A DNA stretch of 64,000 bases, taken from NCBI GenBank assembly GCA_919901855.1, contig CAKKQC010000042.1, positions 1-64,000 on the forward strand, given 5' to 3'. Each line of letters begins with the position of its first letter. Within the stretch, counting starts at the first letter, position 1. Source of the DNA: a bacterium. Lineage in GTDB: Bacteria; Oederibacteriota; CAKKQC01. Both the position numbers and the translations under genes were made by a program. The notes under the pieces were generated by a model. That model did no database searches. It was not told the DNA's origin and was given only the letters and a program-made list of their open reading frames with translations. Shown here in pieces: positions 56,906 through 64,000 of this stretch.

Positions 56906-57919
56906 CTATTCCTGCCCGGCGACCCGGATGACGGCCGCGCCCGTCAGGGACCCGGCGCGCAGGGTCGCCAGCGCCTCGTTCGCCCCCTCGAGCGGCCAGG
57001 CGGTCACCGTCGTCCGGATCGGAATCCGGGGAGCGAGGGCGAGGAACTCCTCCCCGTCCCGCCGGGTCAGGTTCGCGACGCTGCGCACGGCGCGTTCCCC
57101 CCAGAGCAGCCGGTACGGGAACGACGGGAGGTCGCTCATGTGAATGCCCGCGCAGACGACGGTGCCGCCCTTCCCGACCCGGCTCAGCGCCGCCGGTACC
57201 AGTTCGCCGGCCGGGGCGAAGATGATCGCAGCGTCCAGCTCCCCGGGCGGCGTATCGCCGGTCCCGCCCGCCCACGCCGCCCCTTGGCTCCGGGCGAAGA
57301 CCTGTGCCGCCGCGTCCCCGGGCCGCGTGAACGCCCAGACCTCGCGGCCCTCGTGCCGCGCGATCTGGGCCACGAGATGGGCCGACGCGCCGAATCCCCA
57401 CAGGCCGACCCTACGGACCTCGCCCGTCCCGCCGGGGACGACGGCCATCCGGTACGCGCGGTAACCGATGAGCCCGGCGCAGAGGAGCGGCGCCGCCTCG
57501 AGGTCCGGATACCCCGCGGGCACGGGGAAGCAGAACCGCTCGTCGGCGACGCAGGCCTCGGCGAACCCTCCGTCGAGGTGGTAGCCCGTGTAGCGGGCCT
57601 CGTCGCACAGGTTCTCGCGACCCGCGCGGCAGTGCCGGCACCGGCCGCAGGATCCGCCCAGCCACGGGATACCGACCCGGTCCCCGGGCCGGAACCGGGA
57701 CGCGCCGGGCCCGCCGGCGGCCACGACCCCGACGATCTGGTGGCCCGGGATGAGCGGAAGCTTCGGGTCCGATAGTTCTCCGTCCACGACGTGGATATCC
57801 GTGCGGCAGATGCCGCAGGCGGCGACCCGGACCAGGACCGCGCCGGGGCCCGGCACCGGATCGGGGACCTCCGCCAGCTTGAGCGGCATTCCGGGCGCCT
57901 CGAGCACCATCGCCCGCAT
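56906..57919 (-). CDS. Zinc-dependent alcohol dehydrogenase family protein
   Basis: 337 residues of the MDR superfamily. The catalytic zinc site is in [16 protein letters not shown] and [11 protein letters not shown]; structural zinc Cys ligands are in [34 protein letters not shown] is typical of the AdhP-like subgroup. The Rossmann loop reads [19 protein letters not shown] (GFGAS instead of GxGxxG). Likely oxidises or reduces a small alcohol or aldehyde with NAD. Lies 24 bases after yjbQ and 93 bases before the repeat-protein gene. Confidence 0.9.
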   Translation of the reverse strand: MRAMVLEAPGMPLKLAEVPDPVPGPGAVLVRVAACGICRTDIHVVDGELSDPKLPLIPGHQIVGVVAAGGPGASRFRPGDRVGIPWLGGSCGRCRHCRAGRENLCDEARYTGYHLDGGFAEACVADERFCFPVPAGYPDLEAAPLLCAGLIGYRAYRMAVVPGGTGEVRRVGLWGFGASAHLVAQIARHEGREVWAFTRPGDAAAQVFARSQGAAWAGGTGDTPPGELDAAIIFAPAGELVPAALSRVGKGGTVVCAGIHMSDLPSFPYRLLWGERAVRSVANLTRRDGEEFLALAPRIPIRTTVTAWPLEGANEALATLRAGSLTGAAVIRVAGQE

Positions 57920-57943
57920 CAGCTTGTCCCCCGCCGGGAGGGT

Positions 57944-58342
57944 CTAGGCCTTGTGGACGACGACGTTCACGGACCGGGTGCGCGGACCGTCGAACTCGGC
58001 GAAGAAGACGCCCTGCCAGCGGCCGAGGGCGAGCCAGCCGCCCGCGACGGGGAGCGTGACCGAGGTGCCCGTGAGTACGGACTTGATATGGGAGTCCGAG
58101 TTCCCCTCGGCGTGGTTGTAGGGCCCCTGGTGGGGGGCGATGCGGTTCAGAGCCTCCATGATGTCGGTCGCGACGGCGGGATCCTCCTTCTCGTTCACGA
58201 ACAACCCCGCCGTCGTGTGCGGGATCGAGACCCGGCACAGCCCGTCCGTGATCCCGCTCTTCCGGACGATCTGCTCGATGTCGTGGGTGATATCGACCGC
58301 CACGATGCGCACTTTGGTAACCACGGTCAGCGTCTGCATCAT
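57944..58342 (-). CDS. yjbQ: YjbQ/UPF0047 family protein (secondary thiamine-phosphate synthase type)
   Basis: 132 residues. [16 protein letters not shown] and [18 protein letters not shown] are the conserved UPF0047 motifs, with [13 protein letters not shown] at the end. The fold is a small beta sandwich; some members have weak thiamine-phosphate synthase activity but the physiological role is uncertain. The start is the first of two adjacent ATGs (58342 and 58339); no strong Shine-Dalgarno is visible. Confidence 0.92.
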   Translation of the reverse strand: MMQTLTVVTKVRIVAVDITHDIEQIVRKSGITDGLCRVSIPHTTAGLFVNEKEDPAVATDIMEALNRIAPHQGPYNHAEGNSDSHIKSVLTGTSVTLPVAGGWLALGRWQGVFFAEFDGPRTRSVNVVVHKA

Positions 58343-58374
58343 TCCATACTTACCATGGATGTCCCCACCCGGTG

Positions 58375-58449
58375 AGTGACACTTCGTCCATCGTCGCGGC
58401 GCCACGGCGGGAGGGGAACCCGCATCTGTCAGATGCGGTGTCAGACACC
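58375..58449. repeat. Cluster of short palindromes (REP-like)
   Basis: Within the 150-base gap between the BNR gene and yjbQ are AGTGACACT (58375-58383), an 8-bp perfect stem CCGCATCT-GTC-AGATGCGG (58420-58438) and GGTGTCAGACACC (58437-58449). The last motif resembles GGTGTCTGACACC palindromes seen in REP elements of other uncultured bacteria. Could be REP remnants, a regulator site, or an mRNA hairpin. Confidence 0.55.
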
Positions 58450-58463
58450 ACCCATTCCCGCCG

Positions 58464-58488
58464 CCGGGCATTCCCCGGGGATGCCGGG
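58464..58488 (-). terminator. Imperfect hairpin downstream of the BNR gene
   Basis: GGGCATTCC and GGATGCC can pair with one bulge around a short loop, five to 30 bases after the BNR stop codon on the minus strand. No U-tract follows, so it would be at most a weak or Rho-assisted terminator or an mRNA-stabilising structure. Confidence 0.35.
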
Positions 58489-58492
58489 CCGG

Positions 58493-60532
58493 TCAGGCGG
58501 CTCTCGCCTCCAGGGGCATCCAGAAGACCCCATTTCCGTGCGTCCCCGCGAGAAGGCGGCCGGAGGCGAACCCGGGGACGGGCCGGTGCCGGTTGGGGAA
58601 CGACTCGTCCACGTGCCGCCAGGTCGTGCCGTCGTCCTGGCTCACAACCAGGCCGTCCTCCATCCCGGCCGCCACGCGTACGGGCCGCTCGCAGTCCACG
58701 GCGACCGTCGCCGCATTCCCGGCACGCACGCGCGACCAGGCCCCGCCGCCGTCGGTGCTCCGCCAGATCCCGTCGCCGAAGACGGCGAGGAAGAAGGCGC
58801 CGGTCGCGCCCGCGGCCACGCTGACGGGAAACTTGCCTGCAGGCCATCCGCCACCGGCCGGCTCCCACGGCCGGCCGGCGCCCGGCCGCCGGAAGACGTG
58901 GCCGTACCGCAGGCTGACCGCCACCGCCAGCCCGCCTGGTCCGATCACGAGCTCGCTGCCCCCCATGTCGTACACGTGACGCCGGAAGCACTCCGCCCCC
59001 CCCGGCAGTCCCTCGGACGCCCAGACCCAGTGCCCGCCGCCGTCCGCGCTGTGGTACACGCCGCCGACCCCGGACTCGACCGGGCCCGACACCGCGAGCA
59101 GGAGATAGTCGGCCGCGTCCGGCGCCGCCGCGATCGAGCAGGCGCCCGCGTCCTCCATGCCGGGCAGACCGAACCCGTCGACGCGCGCCCAGGTCCGCCC
59201 CGCGTCGTCGCTCCGCCAGGGCTGGGAGGATTCCCACTCGTACCCGCGCGACCCGACCGCGTAGACGCGGCCCGGCTTCGCAGCCGATACCGCGAAGTTC
59301 CGGATGTGGCTTCCGCCGCCGGGAAATCCGACATGCCGGAACGAAGTCCCGTTGTCCTCACTCCGGAAGTACCCGCTGTCGGCCACGCCCAGGTGCACGA
59401 CGCCCGGCGTCCGGGCGAGGCAGTGCACCGAGAGCCCTTCCATCCCCTCGACCGCGATCCGCCAGTGCGCGCCCGCGTCGGTCGAGTGCCAGAGAGCGAA
59501 CCAGTCGGTGAAGATCCAGTGCCGCGGGTCCCCGGGATCCACGACGAGGCACGAGGTGCCGGCCCCGAACCGCCGCCACTCTCCCGGACGGCCGCGGAAC
59601 GCGCCCCACCACGGCCCCTCGTCCACGATCGCGCCCCGGACCCGTTCCCACTCCGCCGCCCGGTAGCCGCGCCGCCATACCGTGCCCCGGGTGGACGCCG
59701 TCAGCAGGAAGTCCGGACCGGCCGCGAGCGCCTGGAACCGTCCCTCGCTCGTGTAGTTGGTCAGCGCATCCCCGGTGTCCGGCAGCCCCTGCGAGAACTC
59801 CTCCCAGGTCTCCCCGCCGTCCCGGCTCCGCCGGAGACGCGACCAGCCGAAGACGCCGACGAGCGCGGAGTCGTCGACGGGGTCCTGGAGCACCTGGTCC
59901 GGCACGTCGCCCTCGAGCGGCCGCCACGACGCGCCGCCGTCCTCGCTCCGGTGAAACCCGCCCGCGAAAGCGCCGAGCTGGGTGCGCTCGGGATGCGCGC
60001 ACAACCACATCCGCTTCGGGTTGCGCCGGTCGATCTTGAGGTCGGAAGGGAACAGCCCCTCGAGCCCGAGCTGCCTCCAAGTGCGGCCCCCGTCCATGCT
60101 CCGCCGGAGCCCCGTGCCCACGCCGGCGGCGAACACCTCGTCCGGGGCGTGGGGATTGCGCGCCAGCACGACCCCGTCCGACCGCCGGGGTCCGTTCCCG
60201 CAGAACCGCATCGGGGCGACGAGCGCCCAACTGCCTCCGCCGTCCTCGCTGCGCAGGAGCCCGATCTCGGGCCCCCACTCGCTCCCCGCCGCGGCCAGGA
60301 GGACATCCGCGTTGCGCGGGTCCGCCAGCACCCCGCGCACCTCCCGCACCCCGGGGAGGGGCGGGAACCCGCCGTGGATCATGCGCCAGACGTGCCCGCC
60401 GTCGTCGCTCCGGTAGATGCCCCCGCCGTCGGAGTACGCGTAGACGCGGTTGGGGTTGGAGGGGCAGAAGACCACCCCGTGACAGCAACCGCCGCCGCCG
60501 ATCCGGGACGCCTGCCACGCGCCGTAGGTCAT
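58493..60532 (-). CDS. BNR/Asp-box repeat beta-propeller protein (sialidase/VPS10-like)
   Basis: 679 residues built from repeated Asp-boxes of the S-x-D-G-G-x-x-W type: IYRSDDGGHVW, LLRSEDGGGSW, LRRSMDGGRTW, FHRSEDGGASW, LRRSRDGGETW, YFRSEDNGTSF, VYHSADGGGHW, IWRSTDGGGAW and VVSQDDGTTW. These mark one or two multi-bladed beta-propellers, as in photosystem-assembly, xyloglucanase (GH74) and sortilin-like proteins. No signal peptide or membrane span is visible, unusual for the family. ATG at 60532 lies seven bases after the signal-peptidase-like gene. Enzyme activity cannot be assigned. Confidence 0.87.
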   Translation of the reverse strand: MTYGAWQASRIGGGGCCHGVVFCPSNPNRVYAYSDGGGIYRSDDGGHVWRMIHGGFPPLPGVREVRGVLADPRNADVLLAAAGSEWGPEIGLLRSEDGGGSWALVAPMRFCGNGPRRSDGVVLARNPHAPDEVFAAGVGTGLRRSMDGGRTWRQLGLEGLFPSDLKIDRRNPKRMWLCAHPERTQLGAFAGGFHRSEDGGASWRPLEGDVPDQVLQDPVDDSALVGVFGWSRLRRSRDGGETWEEFSQGLPDTGDALTNYTSEGRFQALAAGPDFLLTASTRGTVWRRGYRAAEWERVRGAIVDEGPWWGAFRGRPGEWRRFGAGTSCLVVDPGDPRHWIFTDWFALWHSTDAGAHWRIAVEGMEGLSVHCLARTPGVVHLGVADSGYFRSEDNGTSFRHVGFPGGGSHIRNFAVSAAKPGRVYAVGSRGYEWESSQPWRSDDAGRTWARVDGFGLPGMEDAGACSIAAAPDAADYLLLAVSGPVESGVGGVYHSADGGGHWVWASEGLPGGAECFRRHVYDMGGSELVIGPGGLAVAVSLRYGHVFRRPGAGRPWEPAGGGWPAGKFPVSVAAGATGAFFLAVFGDGIWRSTDGGGAWSRVRAGNAATVAVDCERPVRVAAGMEDGLVVSQDDGTTWRHVDESFPNRHRPVPGFASGRLLAGTHGNGVFWMPLEARAA

Positions 60533-60539
60533 CAGAGCG

Positions 60540-61052
60540 TTAGATCACTCTCCCGAAGATCGACCACGCGGTGCCCAGGATGCTGTCCTTCCTGATGGGC
60601 CCGAACGTGCGGCTGTCGTTGCCGGCCTTCCGGAAATCGCTGAGGACGTAGTAGCTGCCCTCCCCGAGCACGACCGGCGAGAAGTAGTCCGACAGGGGCG
60701 CGTCGAGCTTGGGCTCGTCCGCCCCCAGCGGCGCGAGCCACGGCTCGTCGATCTTGTTCCCGTTGATGAAGACGTGCCCCGCCTGCATATCGATGGTCTC
60801 GCCCGGAAGCCCGACGATCCGCCGTACGACCTGGAGTTCCTGGCCCGGGACCCGGACGAGCACGATCTCGCCGCGCCGGAGGTCGCGGACCTGGTACGAA
60901 GTCCGGTTCACGAAGACGACCATCCCGTCCTTGATCGACGGCAGCATGGCGGACGAGGTCATCGTGACCCCGACGGTCAGCCAGCCGCCGAAGGCGAAGC
61001 CGACCATGACGACGGCCAGGAGAAACAACCCGAGCTTGACGAAGAAGTTCAT
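60540..61052 (-). CDS. Signal peptidase I homologue lacking the catalytic Ser and Lys
   Basis: 170 residues. One N-terminal span (5-28), then the S26 fold. The usual S-M-x-P motif reads SSAMLPSI, with Ala35 where the nucleophile Ser should be. The general-base motif KRxxGLPGD reads RRIVGLPGE, with Arg77 for Lys. The final motif reads SDFRKAGNDSRTFG and lacks the second conserved Ser. The structural framework (INGNKIDEPW, NDSRTFGPI) is kept. A leader peptidase role is therefore unlikely unless chemistry differs; a pseudo-enzyme or scaffold role is possible. ATG overlaps the RNA methyltransferase stop (ATGA). Confidence 0.85.
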   Translation of the reverse strand: MNFFVKLGLFLLAVVMVGFAFGGWLTVGVTMTSSAMLPSIKDGMVVFVNRTSYQVRDLRRGEIVLVRVPGQELQVVRRIVGLPGETIDMQAGHVFINGNKIDEPWLAPLGADEPKLDAPLSDYFSPVVLGEGSYYVLSDFRKAGNDSRTFGPIRKDSILGTAWSIFGRVI

Positions 61053-62476
61053 TCATTCATTGTAAGGCGAGCGGCCAGCTCGATGTGCCACGTCTGGGGA
61101 AACATGTCGAGCGGCACCGCCGTCTCGAGGCGGTAGCCGGCCGCCAGCAGGCCCTTGAGATCGCGGGCGAACGTGGCGGGATCGCACGAAATGTACACGA
61201 AGAGGGGAGAGCGGAGCGCGATCACGGCCGCGAGCGCCTCCGGGGACAGTCCCTTGCGGGGCGGGTCCGCGATCACGCACCCGGGGGCTCCCAAGCGGGC
61301 CGCGAGCCCCGGCAGGATGGCCTCCACGCCCCCCGCGTGCCATTCGGACGGCACCCCCGGGACCGCCGCCGCTCGGACACCCTCAGCGGCTGCGACGGCG
61401 GGCTCTGAAACGACCGGGGTGGCGGCGGCATACAGAGCCGCCGCGTTCACGCGCGCGTCCTCGACCGCCGCCGCCGACTCCTCGATCCCGGCCAGCCAGG
61501 ACGCCCGGCACCCGGCCGCCGCCGTCAGCCCGAGCACGCCGACCCCGGTGTAGAGGTCGAGGAGGCCGCCGGTCACTCCCCCGGTCCACTCGCCGACGAG
61601 CCCGGCCATGATCTCCATGACCGCGTGGTTGGCCTGGAAGAACGCGGGCAGGGACGCCCGGAGCTCGAGGGCCCCAACGCGCTCGCGGAGCCAGCCGCGC
61701 CCCCCGAGGACGCGCGTCTCGGGCCCCAGGACGACGTTCGTCCGGCCGGGGTTCACGTTCTGGGCGACTCCCGCGATCCGCGGCTTGCGGCGCATGAGTT
61801 CGCGGGCCAGGGCCTCCCCGGCCGCGAAGGCAGGCGTTCCCGTAACGTAGACGACGCCGAGCTCTCCCGTGGCCGTCTCGCGCACGAGAAGATGGCGGAG
61901 GCACCCCTTGTCCAGCCGCTCGTTGTAGCCGGTCACCCCCGCCTGCATCGCGAGGCCGAGGGCCGTCACGGCGGCGTCCCAGAGCTGCGGCGACTGCACG
62001 AGGCAGGTCGGCACGTCCACGAGGTCGTGCGAGTCCGCGCGGAAGAAACCGGCCCGGAGCCCGTTCCGCCCCGCACGGACGGGGAGGATGAGCCGGTTGC
62101 GGTAGTGGTACCCGTTGCCCGTCCCACGCAGGGGGGCAACCGCGCCCGCGACACCCAGCGGCTCGAGGAGGTGGCGGAGGATGCGGACCTTGGCGTCCCG
62201 CTGGGCCCCGAGCGAGACGTGCTGCCACTGGCACCCGCCGCAGACGCCGAAGACCTCGCACGGAGGGCGGACGCGATCCGGGCCGGGACGGACCAGCTCG
62301 ACCGGATGCGCGCGCGCAAAAGTGGCCCGCACTTCCGTAATCCTCACTTTTGCGTGATCGCCGGGCGCCAGCAGCGGCGTGAAGACGACGCGGCCGTCGG
62401 GGGCGTGCCCCGTTGTGTCGCCGCCGCCGTACGCGAGCGCCTCCGCGTCGAGCTCGATCTCGTCGCCGGGGGTCAC
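61049..62476 (-). CDS. Class I SAM-dependent RNA (uracil-5-)methyltransferase, RlmD/TrmA family
   Basis: 475 residues, GTG start at 62476 overlapping the mltG stop. An N-terminal TRAM domain is followed by 4Fe-4S ligands Cys73, Cys79, Cys82 (CEVFGVCGGC) and Cys158, then FFQANHAVMEIM, DLYTGVGVLGL as the SAM site, IADPPRKGLSPE and the catalytic Cys431 in ISCDPATFARDL. These enzymes methylate C5 of uracil in 23S rRNA or tRNA. Which position is modified cannot be told from sequence. Confidence 0.92.
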   Translation of the reverse strand: MTPGDEIELDAEALAYGGGDTTGHAPDGRVVFTPLLAPGDHAKVRITEVRATFARAHPVELVRPGPDRVRPPCEVFGVCGGCQWQHVSLGAQRDAKVRILRHLLEPLGVAGAVAPLRGTGNGYHYRNRLILPVRAGRNGLRAGFFRADSHDLVDVPTCLVQSPQLWDAAVTALGLAMQAGVTGYNERLDKGCLRHLLVRETATGELGVVYVTGTPAFAAGEALARELMRRKPRIAGVAQNVNPGRTNVVLGPETRVLGGRGWLRERVGALELRASLPAFFQANHAVMEIMAGLVGEWTGGVTGGLLDLYTGVGVLGLTAAAGCRASWLAGIEESAAAVEDARVNAAALYAAATPVVSEPAVAAAEGVRAAAVPGVPSEWHAGGVEAILPGLAARLGAPGCVIADPPRKGLSPEALAAVIALRSPLFVYISCDPATFARDLKGLLAAGYRLETAVPLDMFPQTWHIELAARLTMNE

Positions 62477-63501
62477 GGCGACGCCGGGCGTCGGGGCGCC
62501 GCCGCCGCGCGGAGCTTCGACGCCTTGATCGCGCGCTCGTGCTCCGCGAGCGTCCGCGAGAACTGGTGGCGCCCCGTCCCGTCCTTGCGCGTCACGAAGT
62601 ACAGGAAGGGCACCTCGGCGGGCGAAGCCGCGGCCTCGAGGCACGCGAGCCCGGGCGAGCAGATCGGGCCGGGCGGCAGGCCCCGGCGCCGGTAGGTGTT
62701 GTAGGGATGATCCACCTGCAGGTCCTTGAGCGTGAGCCGCGCGTCCCAGCGGTTGAGCCCGTAGAGCACGGTGGGGTCCGCCTGAAGCGGCATGCCGCGC
62801 TTGAGCCGGTTCCGGAACACGCCGGCGATCACCGGCCGCTCCCCGGGGTCCCGCGCTTCCTTCTCCACGATCGACGCCAGCGTCACGAGCCGGAGCACGT
62901 CCAGCCCCCGGGCCTTCGCCTCCTCGAGGAGGGCCTTGGGCACGCGATCGGAGAACCGGCGCGCCATCATGGCCACGATCTGCTCCCCCGTGAACGACTT
63001 CGGGATCAGGTACGTGTCCGGAAAGAGGAAGCCTTCGGCGGACGGACCCGGAATACCGAGCTTCCGGAGCAGCGGACGGCTCATAGCCGCCGTCCGCATG
63101 GAATCCGCCGCGAGGCCCTCCCGGGCGAGCGCATCCGCGATCTGGGGCAGCGCGTCGCCCTCCCGGACGAGGACGCGGTGCAGGTAGACCCGCCCGGCCT
63201 GGAGGGCGTGCAGGACCCGGAGCAGGCTCGCGCGCCGGAACCCGTACTCGCCCGCCAGGAGCGGCCGGCCCGTAACCCGCGCGAGGACGCGGAACCAGAA
63301 CGCGCTCCGGATGAGCCCCGCGGACTCGAGATTACCGGCGATCACGGCCGCGGACGTCCCGGGTGCGAACTCGACGAGCGTGACCCTGGGGCTTCCCGCC
63401 GGGATCAGGAGCACCCAGACGAGGTAGAGGCCGGTCAACGCCCCCGCGGCCGCGGCCACCCACACCCCAGTCCGCCGCTTCGGCTTAGCGTGCCGGCTCA
63501 T
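62473..63501 (-). CDS. mltG: Endolytic transglycosylase MltG
   Basis: 342 residues. A basic N-terminus and one membrane span (15-34) anchor it in the inner membrane; a LysM-like region follows, then the YceG catalytic domain with EGFLFPDTYLIPKSF, the active Glu213 in ASIVEKEARDP, VFRNRLKRGMPLQADPTV and a PYNTYRRRGLPPGPI stretch. MltG cleaves nascent glycan strands and limits their length. ATG at 63501 overlaps the ruvX stop (ATGA). Confidence 0.96.
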   Translation of the reverse strand: MSRHAKPKRRTGVWVAAAAGALTGLYLVWVLLIPAGSPRVTLVEFAPGTSAAVIAGNLESAGLIRSAFWFRVLARVTGRPLLAGEYGFRRASLLRVLHALQAGRVYLHRVLVREGDALPQIADALAREGLAADSMRTAAMSRPLLRKLGIPGPSAEGFLFPDTYLIPKSFTGEQIVAMMARRFSDRVPKALLEEAKARGLDVLRLVTLASIVEKEARDPGERPVIAGVFRNRLKRGMPLQADPTVLYGLNRWDARLTLKDLQVDHPYNTYRRRGLPPGPICSPGLACLEAAASPAEVPFLYFVTRKDGTGRHQFSRTLAEHERAIKASKLRAAAAPRRPASP

Positions 63502-63914
63502 CGGGCCGCCTTCCGGTCGTCGAGCCACGCCTGGAGCAGGACGGCGGCGGCCGCGGCGTCGAGCGAGGCCCGCCGCTTGCGCCGGCGCGCGCCCGCCTCC
63601 AGGAGTTTCTCCTGCGCCACCGCCGTCGTCATTGATTCGTCTCGGAGATGGACGGGCACCCCGCAGGCCTCCCTGAGTTCCCCCGCGAACGCCTCGGCGG
63701 CCGCCTCCAGCGTTCCCGGCCCCCGGCTCCCCCGCGGCCGGCCGACCACGACCTCGCCGGCCGCGTGTTCGGTCACCAGCCGGGCGAGTTCGCGCAGCAG
63801 CCGGTCGCGCGGCACCGCGGGCAGGACGGCGAGCGGACGGGCGAGCGTCGCCGTCTCGTCCGACACCGCGACGCCGATCCGGCGCGTCCCGAAGTCGATC
63901 GCGAGCACCCTCAT
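63498..63914 (-). CDS. ruvX: Holliday junction resolvase-like protein RuvX/YqgF
   Basis: 138 residues, RNase H-like fold: RVLAIDFGTRRIGVAVSD with the first catalytic Asp7, VVVGRPRGSRGPG, and HLRDESMTTAVAQ, ending SLDAAAAAVLLQAWLDDR. YqgF/RuvX proteins act in 16S rRNA 5' end maturation and possibly recombination. It commonly precedes mltG, as here. ATG at 63914 overlaps the upstream gene's stop (ATGA). Confidence 0.95.
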   Translation of the reverse strand: MRVLAIDFGTRRIGVAVSDETATLARPLAVLPAVPRDRLLRELARLVTEHAAGEVVVGRPRGSRGPGTLEAAAEAFAGELREACGVPVHLRDESMTTAVAQEKLLEAGARRRKRRASLDAAAAAVLLQAWLDDRKAAR

Positions 63915-64000
63915 CCGATGTCCGCCACCGCGTAGAAGACCGGCCGGCGGGCTGGGTACCGCTCGCCCTGGGCCGCGTAGACCCGGAAGGAGGAACGCGT
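63911..64000 (-). CDS. C-terminal end of an unidentified gene
   Basis: Thirty codons including the stop (63911-63913), open to the window edge. The encoded end contains FRVYAAQGERYPARR and then VFYAVADIG. The stop overlaps the ruvX ATG, so it is upstream in the same transcription unit. The fragment is too short to name. Confidence 0.55.
   Translation of the reverse strand, partial: TRSSFRVYAAQGERYPARRPVFYAVADIG

Overview
This 64 kb window is a densely packed stretch of chromosome from a very GC-rich bacterium with a Gram-negative type envelope. The envelope inference rests on a TamB/AsmA-like protein, an O-antigen-ligase-like polymerase, undecaprenyl-phosphate sugar transferases and a GT9 heptosyltransferase-like enzyme. 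A UVR-containing ClpC, an O-antigen ligase fused to TPRs, and secreted choice-of-anchor/FlgD-like proteins in such GC-rich DNA recall uncultured Elusimicrobiota or a similar lineage. That is a weak inference; no rRNA or other decisive marker is present. No tRNA, rRNA, CRISPR array or intact insertion sequence was seen, and no intergenic gap exceeds about 150 bp.

Layout: (1) 32026 down to 50, minus strand: a nearly unbroken run of about 28 genes, most joined by ATGA/GTGA/TGATG overlaps or gaps of a few bases. It is a surface-polysaccharide locus: two polyprenyl-phosphate sugar-1-phosphate transferases, a Wzx-type flippase, GT4/GT9/GT26/CgeB-like glycosyltransferases, four SAM methyltransferases plus one FkbM type, GDP-sugar enzymes (Gmd, Fcl, Rmd), an asparagine-synthase-type amidotransferase, two YfhO-like membrane proteins and one GT-C-like protein. 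Endonuclease III (nth) and a rhomboid protease sit at the promoter-proximal end; an old-yellow-enzyme-type reductase and a sugar isomerase sit at the distal end.

(2) 32135-39781, plus strand, divergent from (1): queE-like radical SAM gene, an alpha/beta hydrolase, then ugd and a dTDP-rhamnose set (rfbA, rfbC, rfbB, rfbD). It ends with a GT2 glycosyltransferase fused to a four-helix SMR-type domain and a separate SMR-like partner. Together these would make UDP-glucuronate and dTDP-L-rhamnose and could charge and flip a lipid-linked sugar. (3) 39783-39864: a perfect 31-bp inverted repeat. (4) 39915-52908, plus: clpC with an apparent AUC start codon, a Wzy/WaaL-like ligase with TPRs, a giant TamB-like protein, a secreted GH44 glycosidase, an APH-type kinase and a VapBC toxin-antitoxin pair with a clear sigma70 promoter. 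(5) 63914 down to 52925, minus: ruvX, mltG, an RlmD/TrmA-type RNA methyltransferase, a signal peptidase I homologue lacking both catalytic residues, a BNR-repeat propeller protein, yjbQ, a zinc alcohol dehydrogenase and a 1295-residue secreted repeat protein.

General traits: translation coupling is pervasive, and non-ATG starts are common. Several genes can only be completed by assuming CTG or ATC starts.
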